Below are positions 1 to 6,126 of a DNA stretch of 8,001 nt, one piece after another. This stretch comes from Chloroflexota bacterium (GTDB taxonomy: Bacteria; Chloroflexota; Anaerolineae; UBA4142): contig JACQEA010000053.1 of NCBI GenBank assembly GCA_016200825.1, forward strand, positions 1 through 8,001, written 5' to 3'. Numbering within the stretch: the first letter of the stretch is position 1; each line of letters opens with the position of its first letter. The position numbers were made by a program, and so were the translations under genes. The notes under the pieces are model-generated. The model did not search any database and was not told the origin of the DNA. It was given only the letters and a program-made list of their open reading frames with translations.

Positions 1-185
1 CGGTCAGCACCTGCGTACTCAGGCGGCACTTGAGCGCGCACTGATTCTTGAACCGCAACTTTCAGTTCGTCGGGATTCTCCCGCGCAAATTTTAAGTTGA
101 TTCGGCAGTTCTTGCAATTCAGCCCGTCCACTGGATTCTCAGTTCCGCATTTGGGACAAACGATAGTGTTGGCTGGGGCGGTCAT
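1..185 (-). CDS. Zinc-ribbon protein, N-terminal part (runs off the left edge)
   Basis: An open frame begins at ATG 185-183 and stays open to the window edge, giving 61 codons. The start MTAPANTIVCPKCG is followed by CKNCRINL, so four cysteines (residues 10, 13, 24, 27) form C-x2-C-x10-C-x2-C. This is the pattern of a small zinc ribbon, as found at the N-terminus of many bacterial membrane or regulatory proteins. The later residues are acidic and hydrophilic (ENPDELKVAVQESVRAQVPPEYAG), which suggests a linker to a domain outside the window. An AAGGAG ribosome binding site at 194-199 lies 8 nt upstream and supports the start. It is co-oriented with the SHOCT gene upstream (148-bp gap). No enzymatic role can be assigned from this part. 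Confidence 0.8.
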   Translation of the reverse strand, partial: MTAPANTIVCPKCGTENPVDGLNCKNCRINLKFARENPDELKVAVQESVRAQVPPEYAGAD

Positions 186-193
186 TGCTTGTA

Positions 194-199
194 CTCCTT
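194..199 (-). promoter_or_regulatory. Ribosome binding site of the zinc-ribbon gene
   Basis: AAGGAG on the minus strand, 8 nt before ATG 185-183. It confirms a start that no longer reading frame would otherwise reveal. Confidence 0.7.
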
Positions 200-265
200 T
201 CTCGAATCTTTAGGTTTTTTTTCGAAAACACGCGATTGTTTTGCATAACGGGATGGCGGTAAACG

Positions 266-304
266 TCGCGATTCGCGACACGGGTACGTTTTTGGATCCC
301 CGCT
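266..304. repeat. Dispersed repeat, copy 1 (pairs with 979-1017)
   Basis: Aligned without gaps to 979-1017, 29 of 39 positions match. The shared blocks are TCGCGAT, CGCGAC, TTTTT and the last few bases. The copy contains a perfect 6-bp inverted repeat GTCGCG/CGCGAC (265-270 and 274-279) with a 3-nt loop. A second short stem, CCCGC/GCGGG, lies at 298-302 and 314-318. No T-tract follows on either strand, so it is not a convincing terminator. It lies between the SHOCT and zinc-ribbon genes. Confidence 0.4.
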
Positions 305-333
305 AACGGTAAGGCGGGTGGCAGCGCGGCGGA

Positions 334-834
334 TTACATTTTCGATATGATCTCTGATCTTTTCGCTTCATACTCTTGCTCCGTGATGAGACCTGCCTCC
401 CGCATTTCTTTCAACTTTTTCAATTTTTCTGAAGGATCTTCGGAATGCTTAATCCCCGGCACAAAGTAAATTTCATTAGGGGACGCGACGTTCTGCGCTG
501 TGTCAACGCTTCGTTGAAAGATGCTTCGGCCTAACTTTATTCTGGCAACTACGGGAATAAACACGATCGCCGAATAGACAATGCCAGCGACGATGATGGT
601 TTGCAGAGTGATGTCATTGCTTTTGCCAGTATTTGGATTGTCACAGAATATGGTTTGGGTGGTATCTACCTCGCCCGGTCGCGGATAAAACTCTTGCGTC
701 TCAACGGAAAATTTACCGTCGCAAACAAACGGCGCCGCGACATTGAATAGAGGCGGAAAGACAGAACCACCCGACCAAGCAATCAGTCCGCCGATAAATA
801 AACTGATCCCAATCGCTTTGAGCAGAAACATCAT
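334..834 (-). CDS. Two-helix membrane protein with C-terminal SHOCT domain
   Basis: This 166-residue protein has a hydrophobic helix at about residues 4-21 and a second at 77-97 (IIVAGIVYSAIVFIPVVA). The loop between them (22-76) is polar, with two cysteines (C38, C64) that could pair outside the cell. After the second helix comes a basic stretch (RIKLGR), then a linker, and at 136-164 a SHOCT domain: KLKKLKEMREAGLITEQEY followed by EAKRSEII. SHOCT is a short C-terminal helical module found on many unrelated bacterial membrane proteins and often taken as an oligomerisation or tethering element. By the positive-inside rule it lies in the cytoplasm. A GGAGGA motif at 838-843 sits 3 nt from the first ATG (834) but 6 nt from the second (831), so translation may start at Met2. 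Specific function is unknown. Confidence 0.85.
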   Translation of the reverse strand: MMFLLKAIGISLFIGGLIAWSGGSVFPPLFNVAAPFVCDGKFSVETQEFYPRPGEVDTTQTIFCDNPNTGKSNDITLQTIIVAGIVYSAIVFIPVVARIKLGRSIFQRSVDTAQNVASPNEIYFVPGIKHSEDPSEKLKKLKEMREAGLITEQEYEAKRSEIISKM

Positions 835-932
835 TCATCCTCCGGTTTGGAATTTTTTTCGTCCGCACATGACAAAGAGAACTGAAACCGCAATGAAAGT
901 AAATTGCTAGGACGCGCCCGATTGAGGTTCAA

Positions 933-955
933 CGCGAACCGCGAACGATTCGCGG
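933..955. repeat. CGCGAAC direct repeat and perfect 7-bp hairpin
   Basis: Two back-to-back copies of CGCGAAC (933-939, 940-946) overlap a perfect inverted repeat, CCGCGAA (939-945), loop CGA, TTCGCGG (949-955). It lies about 105 nt upstream of the SHOCT gene start. The same half-site, CGTTCGCG/CGCGAACG, forms the palindrome at 5930-5955 upstream of the first gene of the block. It could be a regulator site or part of a dispersed repeat. Confidence 0.35.
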
Positions 956-978
956 CGCTAGCAACGGTGAAATCAAAA

Positions 979-1017
979 TCGCGATGCGCGACGCCCGCGC
1001 ATTTTTAGATGCGCGCT
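979..1017. repeat. Dispersed repeat, copy 2 (pairs with 266-304)
   Basis: It matches 266-304 at 29 of 39 ungapped positions. Its right half is an inverted repeat, CGCGCAT and ATGCGCG, around TTTTAG. It lies in the gap between the Ig-like and SHOCT genes, so both copies are intergenic. Confidence 0.4.
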
Positions 1018-1129
1018 CGCGCAATGATTGTTGGCGCGGAGATGAATAGGACCATTGAAAAAGCGAGACGTGCGCGCCAAGCGAGAAATCTTTATATGGC
1101 GAATGACAATCGCGATGCCTGAGAGACTC

Positions 1130-1900
1130 CTAATCTTTGAAAAACTGTGGAAAGAATTGTTTTACAAAATCCCTCCACTCGGCGGGCATGTTGCTGACCC
1201 CAAAAATGAATAGGAGCGTGAACGCGAAAAAGCAAAGCGCTCCGAGCGCAAAGTTGGCGGCACCGGATTCATCCGAATACAGTGTCTGTCCGGATCCTGG
1301 CGGAAGTTTAGGTGTTGGATTAGAAACGTTGGGGTCAACCGGGTTGGTGTTGCCTTGAAACCATGCAGGATCAGGATTCAATGTTGCGACAGTCTCGTAA
1401 GGCGGACAAGACGCGTGGAACGTTGCGCTTTTGAAGCCGACGAAATAGTCTTGCTTGAGACCTGTTTTACCATTCAAGTCCATCGCTTTGCCATTCGACT
1501 CGGTCGGATCATAATTCCCATTCGAATCCAAAATCCCGATCAAGAAACCATTGATCGCATCGGATTCCATAGAAACCCACGCCGATTCGGCGTTACGTAC
1601 CTTCCATTCGAAGATTAACCCTGAACCTTTTTGCGGATCGTCAAATTTGCTGGCTTTGAACAGATCAATCGTTGGCTTGACCGCGCATAGTTGGCCGACT
1701 TTTGGCTGGCCAAGTCTTTGCTCTGTGTTGTTGTCCTGTCCTTGGGGTTGCCTTACTAGCGTGGGTGGACATTGGATAGGAATTCCCGCCGGAGTCCGCC
1801 CACAATCTTGCGCAGTTACCAATGCATTAATGCCCTGCACCAAAAATAGTGCAAGAACGATGACGATGAAACCGATGAGACGGAATGTTGTATTTAGCAT
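1130..1900 (-). CDS. Secreted single-pass protein with one Ig-like domain
   Basis: 256 residues. A signal peptide (about 1-30) ends near LVTA|Q. A short module with C33 and C44 (AQDCGRTPAGIPIQCPP) follows, then a Gln/Asn linker. The Ig-like or PKD-like domain spans about 71-175; it starts VGQLCAVKPTIDLFKAS and has the strand FEWKVRNAESAWV. C72 and C165 probably form its disulfide. A Pro/Asn linker (185-205) leads to a transmembrane helix (215-235) and a short Trp/Phe-rich cytoplasmic tail. The first 175 residues are clearly paralogous to the same part of the lamin-tail protein at 2967-4460, and the N-terminus and NTNPVD linker resemble the LKLTG protein just upstream. GGAGGG at 1905-1910 is the ribosome binding site. 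It is probably an anchored surface or periplasm-like protein; its ligand is unknown. Confidence 0.85.
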   Translation of the reverse strand: MLNTTFRLIGFIVIVLALFLVQGINALVTAQDCGRTPAGIPIQCPPTLVRQPQGQDNNTEQRLGQPKVGQLCAVKPTIDLFKASKFDDPQKGSGLIFEWKVRNAESAWVSMESDAINGFLIGILDSNGNYDPTESNGKAMDLNGKTGLKQDYFVGFKSATFHASCPPYETVATLNPDPAWFQGNTNPVDPNVSNPTPKLPPGSGQTLYSDESGAANFALGALCFFAFTLLFIFGVSNMPAEWRDFVKQFFPQFFKD

Positions 1901-1928
1901 TTATCCCTCCAATCTCCTCTTTCGCGCG

Positions 1929-1950
1929 TGCATATCTTTTCAGAGATGCA
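1929..1950. repeat. Small intergenic hairpin
   Basis: TGCATATCT (1929-1937) and AGAGATGCA (1942-1950) pair at 8 of 9 positions around a 4-nt loop. It lies in the 78-bp gap between two co-directional genes, about 30 nt upstream of the start at 1900. There is no T-tract, so a processing or stability role is more likely than termination. It may also be chance. Confidence 0.3.
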
Positions 1951-1978
1951 TTATCTACGCGTTCGGTCAAGAAATTTC

Positions 1979-2809
1979 TCAATCACGCGAGCGATCGTCG
2001 CTGTCGCTACTTCTCGTATCGGTGTTGTTACCAGCACTCTGCCTCGCGTCTGTGCTCGTCGAGTCGCCGGTCAGTTTGAGGGTCTCTCCATCCACAGTCT
2101 TGTTGCCGGTCAGTTTGAGTGGCTCAGCGTCCACTGTTTTTTCGCCAGTCAGTTTGAGAGTGCCGTCACCAACTTTGGTAGTGCCCTCGTAGCTGTTGTC
2201 GCCGGTCAATTTGAGTGTTCCGTCGCCGGTCTTCGTGAGTGTGTCCGGTGATTTGCCGGTCAATTTGAGTGTGCCGTCACCGCTCTTCGTAAATCGTTCG
2301 TCGTTGGGCTCGAACACGCTCCACTTGGTACCGTGATGCAAACTTTTTTCGATGAAGAGCGCTATGCGGCGGACGGCGGCGTACTTCCACTCCGCAACGA
2401 CGACAATCCCTACCGCCGCGAGGACTCCAAGTATTCCGACCAAGGCAAGCGGTTGAAAGGGTTGTGGCTGAGGTCCGAAAGACGACGGATCAATTCCCAA
2501 TTGGGGCTGACCATTAGGGAGATTAGGATCAAGGTTTGTGTTTGAATCAACCGGGTTCGGGTTAGTGTTTGGGTTTATTTCCACAGGCGCGATTATCGGC
2601 GGACGAAGAGACTTTGAGTTGTCTGCGTTGTTGTTATCGCGATTGTTGTTGCCTTGCCCCGGTAGTGGTTGCGGGGGACAGGGAATCTCGCGTCCCGACG
2701 CTGGATCAATACATCGTTGCGCCGCGACCGGCGTACCGTATCCTTGAATCAAAACGAGCGCCGACAAGATGACGGCAAAAACGATCAGACGGAAAATTGG
2801 GTTCAACAT
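1979..2809 (-). CDS. Single-pass protein with LKLTG (PATR-like) tail repeats
   Basis: 276 residues. The signal peptide (about 1-30, ending PVAA|Q) and the cysteine module RCIDPASGREIPCPPQ (C33, C44) are shared with the two neighbouring paralogues. A low-complexity Asn/Pro linker (51-118) follows, then a transmembrane helix at about 120-140 (LALVGILGVLAAVGIVVVA) and a basic WKYAAVRR segment, so the rest should be cytoplasmic. The tail has five LKLTG copies starting at residues 181, 199, 218, 231 and 244; the first three are preceded by GDGT. The stretch from residue 191 (LTKTGDGTLKLTGDNSYEGT) resembles the autotransporter-associated beta-strand repeat (PATR). The last 26 residues are Ser/Asp-rich. 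The AGGAGGA site at 2814-2820 is strong. No Ig-like domain is present, unlike both relatives. Function unknown. Confidence 0.85.
   Translation of the reverse strand: MLNPIFRLIVFAVILSALVLIQGYGTPVAAQRCIDPASGREIPCPPQPLPGQGNNNRDNNNADNSKSLRPPIIAPVEINPNTNPNPVDSNTNLDPNLPNGQPQLGIDPSSFGPQPQPFQPLALVGILGVLAAVGIVVVAEWKYAAVRRIALFIEKSLHHGTKWSVFEPNDERFTKSGDGTLKLTGKSPDTLTKTGDGTLKLTGDNSYEGTTKVGDGTLKLTGEKTVDAEPLKLTGNKTVDGETLKLTGDSTSTDARQSAGNNTDTRSSDSDDRSRD
2063..2293 (-). repeat. Coding tandem repeats (five LKLTG units)
   Basis: These are degenerate tandem repeats inside the gene at 1979-2809. Each unit carries GCCGGTCARTTTGAG or a one-base variant on the plus strand (minus-strand LKLTG). Unit spacing is 18, 19, 13 and 13 residues, so there are two sub-families: three long units with GDGT and two shorter ones with KTVD. 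The near-identical core DNA against diverged spacers suggests internal duplication with selection on the core. Confidence 0.75.
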
Positions 2810-2846
2810 TTTCTCCTCCTAACTCGGACAAGCCGAAACCAACTTT

Positions 2847-2918
2847 GGACGCGGAGATACGCGGAAAAATCAGATCAGGGATTCATGCAATCCGTTCTTT
2901 CCGCGTAAATCCGCGTCC
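2847..2918. repeat. Long inverted repeat (dispersed hairpin element)
   Basis: The arms 2847-2867 and 2898-2918 are 21 bp and match at 19 positions, with the core GGACGCGGA..TACGCGGAAA and its complement. The loop is 30 nt. It fills the 157-bp gap between the lamin-tail gene and the LKLTG gene. Its form, a GCGGA-type stem repeated as GCGTAAATCCGCG, resembles hairpin repeats scattered in many bacterial draft genomes; that family assignment is from memory. In the transcript it would fold into a strong stem and could affect processing or relative expression of the two genes. Confidence 0.75.
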
Positions 2919-2966
2919 CAAAAATCTTTGCTTTTCGCTTCGCGCAAACATTTCACTCGTAAGGTA

Positions 2967-4460
2967 CTATTTCTTTTTCTTCATTCCGATCACTATCGCG
3001 GCGAGCAGAGCCAATCCAATCACTGCCGCACCGATTACCAACGCAATCGGAAAAATATTTTCAATTGATGAACTAGACGCGGGTGACGATGATGGAGATT
3101 GCGTTAAGGTAGTTTTGCAATTGGCGGCATTCGGCGTCGCCGCGCATTCCGTCGTCCACACGCCGCCGCCATCTACCGAACGCGACTGCGCTTGATCGAA
3201 CTGCGGGGCGTTGTACGATTTTTCATCCGCGAGTTGATTATCGGCAGTCAAGAGTTGCACTGCGCCGCCGTTATCGTTCAACGCGATTTTGGTTTCGCTC
3301 TGCGGGAATAATTTGAACGCGCGCGCGGCAATCGTTGTGTTCGCCGGAATCACATAGCCCTGCGCAGAATTACCGACCGCGTGTTGTAATTGCCAGCCGC
3401 TAATGTCCACTGGCAGATTGGTTGGATTGTACAGTTCGATATATTCCGCGCCGGCTTTTGGTTTGGGCATGAATTCATTGAGAAGAACTTTCGGATCCAA
3501 CACCTTCGGCAGCGACAGTTGAAATTGAGATTGATCCTGCGACTGCGGTTGTTGCGGTTGAGATTGCGCTGGCGGCTGATTTTGCGACGATGGCGGCTGA
3601 TTTTGCGATGGCGGTTGCTGTGGTGGCGCTGAAGATGGCGCATTGAGCGCAACCGCGCGTTGTGCGCCATCGACAAATTGTCCACATTGCGCGAACAGAT
3701 TATAGTAAAACCCTATCAGGGTGTCACCTTTGTTGTTTTCTTTCAATTTTTGGAACGTTGGTTCGGCAGATGAACCCAGCACTGAAACCTGAGGAGGAGA
3801 AGTGTCGAATTTTCCATAGTTGAAATCCTTGCCATGGTAGTGTTCTCCGTACTGCAGCCACACCGTTATCGCGTTGCTGACCGACCAATTGAATGTCACT
3901 GCATCGCCCAAGTTTATTGTCATCGGTGATACGTTGAAATAATTAATGACGGGCGAGTTGGTGCAATCGGGTTCTTTGGGAGGTTGAGTCCACTCTGAGC
4001 CGGAAACAGTCAAGGATGCCACTGCATCCAATGGCGAACAGATTGCGTGGAGGGTCGCAATGACAGTGTCATTCTGAACGTTGAACTTCACGTCTTGTTT
4101 GCCCGTTAAGGATACCACGCCACCAAATTGTTCGCTTGTTTTCTTGAAACCGAAATTAACACTCTGAGCATTACTCACTTTCCATTCGAACGACACTCCG
4201 GTAGGGGGATTTGGCGTTGCAATAAAGAAATCAATCGTCGGCTTGACGATGCACAAGTCTCCGATTTTTGGCTGTGGCAGTGAGTTGTTGTCTGGGTTTC
4301 CTTGTCCTTGTTGCGGACACGGGATAGGGATCACGCGTCCCGATGCTGGATCAATGCATTGCGCCGCGACCGGTGCGCTTGTTCCGAAGAACAATAGCAA
4401 AAACGCGAACGCGAAAAGTAGCGCGCCCAGAAAATCCACGCGCGAAATTGTTTTCAACAT
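2967..4460 (-). CDS. Surface protein: two Ig-like domains, lamin-tail domain, C-terminal anchor
   Basis: 497 residues from the ATG at 4460. The frame is open back to an ATG at 4493, but those 11 extra codons read through the AAGGAGGAG ribosome binding site, so 4460 is the better start, giving MLKTIS like the paralogues' MLN. Layout: signal peptide 1-33 (PVAA|Q); cysteine module C35-C48 (CIDPASGRVIPIPC); Ig-like domain 1 at about 68-153 (C70, C141; FEWKVSNAQS); Ig-like domain 2 at about 166-273 (VINYFNVSPMTINLGDAVTF, then NWSVSNA); Pro/Gln linker 274-317; lamin-tail domain at about 323-447 (KVLLNEFMPKPKAGAEYIEL, then YNPTNLPVDISGWQL); Ser-rich spacer; helix 467-493 and a KKKK end. Lamin-tail domains in bacteria occur on extracellular proteins, often with nucleases; none is present here. 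It probably stays membrane-anchored with its domains outside. Confidence 0.9.
   Translation of the reverse strand: MLKTISRVDFLGALLFAFAFLLLFFGTSAPVAAQCIDPASGRVIPIPCPQQGQGNPDNNSLPQPKIGDLCIVKPTIDFFIATPNPPTGVSFEWKVSNAQSVNFGFKKTSEQFGGVVSLTGKQDVKFNVQNDTVIATLHAICSPLDAVASLTVSGSEWTQPPKEPDCTNSPVINYFNVSPMTINLGDAVTFNWSVSNAITVWLQYGEHYHGKDFNYGKFDTSPPQVSVLGSSAEPTFQKLKENNKGDTLIGFYYNLFAQCGQFVDGAQRAVALNAPSSAPPQQPPSQNQPPSSQNQPPAQSQPQQPQSQDQSQFQLSLPKVLDPKVLLNEFMPKPKAGAEYIELYNPTNLPVDISGWQLQHAVGNSAQGYVIPANTTIAARAFKLFPQSETKIALNDNGGAVQLLTADNQLADEKSYNAPQFDQAQSRSVDGGGVWTTECAATPNAANCKTTLTQSPSSSPASSSSIENIFPIALVIGAAVIGLALLAAIVIGMKKKK
3510..3641 (-). repeat. Pro/Gln-rich linker coding repeat
   Basis: This stretch codes for residues 274-317 of the lamin-tail protein, made largely of Pro, Gln and Ser (QPPSQNQPP, SSQNQPPAQ, QPQQPQSQ). 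A 17-bp direct repeat, GGCGGCTGATTTTGCGA, occurs at 3571-3587 and 3592-3608. Such linkers are flexible spacers lifting a domain off the surface, and their length can vary by slippage. Confidence 0.7.
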
Positions 4461-4469
4461 TTTCTCCTC
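4461..4469 (-). promoter_or_regulatory. Ribosome binding site that decides the lamin-tail gene start
   Basis: GGAGGAGAA sits directly upstream of the ATG at 4460. The same AGGAGGAGAAAATG arrangement precedes the paralogue at 2809. A start at 4493 would place this motif inside the coding sequence. Confidence 0.7.
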
Positions 4470-4517
4470 CTTGGAGAGTACGTGAGCGTGCAAGTATGTA
4501 CCTCACTCACAAACTCG

Positions 4518-4540
4518 CACACCCACACACACACTCACTC
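4518..4540. repeat. CA-rich low-complexity tract
   Basis: An imperfect (CA)n run with CACACCC and CTCACTC interruptions spans the end of the propeller lipoprotein gene (its TGA is at 4537-4535) and the start of the 74-bp gap. On the transcript it is a GU-rich stretch. It may be slippage-prone; no function is evident. Confidence 0.5.
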
Positions 4541-5884
4541 CTCAAACGTCACTTCCAGATATTTGCCTAACTGCACTTCAACGGCACCCGACAGGCGACC
4601 GCGCCCGGGAACATTCGCAGAATAAGTTTGACGACCCGGCGGCAAAAAGACGATCGTTCTTCCGCTGGGCGGGACGCGATAAAGTTTCGCGCCAATATCA
4701 ATTTCCAATTCCTGAACGTAACGATTCGTCAAGACCAAGACCAAACCGCCCATGCCCGCCGGTATCGGTTCCAAATTGCTGATCGGAGGCAATGCGGTCT
4801 TCGTCGCGAGCGCAACCGGAGTTGGAGGCGCGGCAATCGCGAATTGCGTTTGCGCCGCGCTTAATTTTTCATCGCCCCATTCCACCGGCGGATAATCGCC
4901 ATAGATTTTGCGCCGATTCGTTCCGTCTGCATTCATCGCCCAAATATCCCAACTACCGGCTTCGGGTGAACGATAAAAAATCTCACGACCGTTCGGCGAC
5001 CATATTCCATCCACATGCAATTGATTTCCCGACGTGAGTTGCTTTTTCCCCGTCCCATCCGCATTGACGGAAAAAATTTGTTTGATATTATTCGCGTCGG
5101 CTTGATACAAGATTTGCTTTCCATCCGGCGACCAGGCCGGCATTCCGCCGGTATCATCCGTAATGCGCGCTGGCTCGCCGCCCTCCGCGTTGACGCGATA
5201 AATTCCACACGTCGAACCAACGCACGTATTGAATGCAATTGTCTTTCCATCGGGCGACCAGGTCGGATTGTTGCCAACCGTGAGCGTGCGCAGTTGAGTG
5301 CCATCGGGCGCAACAACGTTGATAAAGACGTTGCCGGAAATTGTTGCGCCGACGACTCCAACTTTGGACCACGCGGCTTTCTGAACGACAATCGCGCCGG
5401 CTTTTAATCCTGAGCGATCCGCAAACACAATCCATTTGCCATCGCGCGACCACTCCGGCACCGCCGCGCCAGTCGTGGAAACGATTCGCGTCCGATTTGC
5501 GCCGTCGCTGTTCGCAACATAGATTCCGTCGGCGAATTCAAAAACAATTTTCGATCCATCCGGCGAAAACGAAGGCGACGCGCCCAAATCAATTATTTTT
5601 TTCGCGGCAGTGCCATCGGCATTCGCGATCCAGATGTGCGTTTTCTCGGCTTGATCGCAAGTGCCATCACATTGGCTGAACGCGATCAGAAATTTCGGCG
5701 CGGGTGGCGCGGGCGAAAATGTCGCGAGTGGAGATGAGGTTTGTGCAGCAGATGGAGATGGAGCGGCGGGTTGATTAGTTCGAATAGGCGCGCTCGTTGC
5801 GGGCGGCGCGGGCGCGCGCTGATCACAAGCGACGAGGATCGCGAGTGGAACAATAATTGCGAGCGTCGTGATTCTCCTAGACAT
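4535..5884 (-). CDS. Lipoprotein with TolB-like PD40 beta-propeller
   Basis: 449 residues. A lipobox LVAC at 17-20 marks a lipoprotein with C20 as the lipidated residue, followed by a Pro/Ala/Ser-rich spacer (21-63). Residues 64-340 hold PD40 (WD40-like) propeller blades, with cores PSFSPDGSKIVF (103), PEWSRDGKWIVF (143), PTWSPDGKTIAF (207), PAWSPDGKQILY (249) and GIWSPNGREIFY (294), several ending in a VNADG or ANSDG turn. Such propellers bind peptides or partner proteins, as in TolB. The C-terminal 75 residues (from about 376, MGGLVLVLTNRYVQELEIDI) form a separate beta-rich domain with a PPGRQTYSANVPG turn, similar in style to PEGA domains. GGGGGGAG just upstream is the ribosome binding site. 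It is the first gene of the minus-strand surface block, 74 bp before the lamin-tail gene. It is not TolB of a Tol-Pal system, since no tol neighbours are seen. Confidence 0.9.
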   Translation of the reverse strand: MSRRITTLAIIVPLAILVACDQRAPAPPATSAPIRTNQPAAPSPSAAQTSSPLATFSPAPPAPKFLIAFSQCDGTCDQAEKTHIWIANADGTAAKKIIDLGASPSFSPDGSKIVFEFADGIYVANSDGANRTRIVSTTGAAVPEWSRDGKWIVFADRSGLKAGAIVVQKAAWSKVGVVGATISGNVFINVVAPDGTQLRTLTVGNNPTWSPDGKTIAFNTCVGSTCGIYRVNAEGGEPARITDDTGGMPAWSPDGKQILYQADANNIKQIFSVNADGTGKKQLTSGNQLHVDGIWSPNGREIFYRSPEAGSWDIWAMNADGTNRRKIYGDYPPVEWGDEKLSAAQTQFAIAAPPTPVALATKTALPPISNLEPIPAGMGGLVLVLTNRYVQELEIDIGAKLYRVPPSGRTIVFLPPGRQTYSANVPGRGRLSGAVEVQLGKYLEVTFEE

Positions 5885-5929
5885 TTCTCCCCCCTTTTGA
5901 ACAATGTCTGCTTAGAAAATCCACCGCTG

Positions 5930-5955
5930 CGTTCGCGAATCATCTAGCGCGAACG
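5930..5955. promoter_or_regulatory. Perfect 8-bp palindrome upstream of the surface block
   Basis: CGTTCGCG (5930-5937) and CGCGAACG (5948-5955) are perfect reverse complements separated by 10 nt. The centre is about 58 nt upstream of the lipoprotein start at 5884. Its size and place suit a dimeric repressor or activator site. The half-site recurs at 933-955. I found no convincing -10/-35 pair overlapping it, so the operator role is inferred. Confidence 0.35.
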
Positions 5956-5982
5956 ATATCGCAATTTTTGCAAATGAATAAT

Positions 5983-6125
5983 TGATGTTACGCACGCGCT
6001 TATTTCACCGCTGAGAACGCCGAGTGCGCTGAGAGAAAATTTTTGAATTCTCTGCGTTCGGAGTTTACCCTGAGTGTAACGAAGGGCGCTCTCGGCGGTG
6101 AATTCTGCGTAAGATGAGTTAGTTA
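5983..6125. repeat. Composite repeat unit 1 (CACCGC-type hairpin)
   Basis: The unit begins TGATGTTACGCAC (5983-5995) and ends TGCGTAAGATGAGTTAGTTA (6106-6125). Inside is an inverted repeat with arms 6004-6020 and 6086-6102 (TTCACCGC...GCGGTGAA; 15 of 17 match) and an inner imperfect GAGAGAA/TTCTCT pair. The element is of the same general family as the hairpin at 6999-7063. CGGAGTTTAC at 6059-6068 recurs in unit 2. Confidence 0.7.
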
Positions 6126-6126
6126 C

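Larger units (their letters stand above)
835..1129. other. Gene-free stretch with palindromes
   Basis: These 295 bases lie between two minus-strand genes and contain no supportable gene. Three structures are visible: a tandem CGCGAAC pair running into a perfect 7-bp hairpin (933-955), a repeat copy at 979-1017, and a 7-bp inverted repeat CGCGCAT/ATGCGCG at 996-1002 and 1009-1015. I saw no clear promoter for the SHOCT gene and no terminator with a T-tract after the Ig-like gene. Confidence 0.5.

Noticed and set aside
298..318. CCCGC/GCGGG stem as a terminator
   Set aside because: The stem is only 5 bp with an 11-nt loop and no T-tract follows on either strand.
1551..2251. Plus-strand open frames over the Ig-like and LKLTG genes
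   Set aside because: They lie opposite two well-supported minus-strand genes with signal peptides and ribosome binding sites; the repeated VSL strings merely mirror the coding repeats.
4461..4493. Longer start for the lamin-tail protein (ATG at 4493)
   Set aside because: The extra codons are encoded by the ribosome binding site and its upstream bases, and the paralogues start at the Met equivalent to 4460.
5015..5679. Plus-strand frames opposite the propeller gene
   Set aside because: They are Arg-rich translations without motifs, antisense to clear PD40 blades.
4535..5884. True TolB of a Tol-Pal system
   Set aside because: It has a lipobox and a different C-terminal domain, and there are no tolA/Q/R or pal genes nearby; only the propeller is shared.
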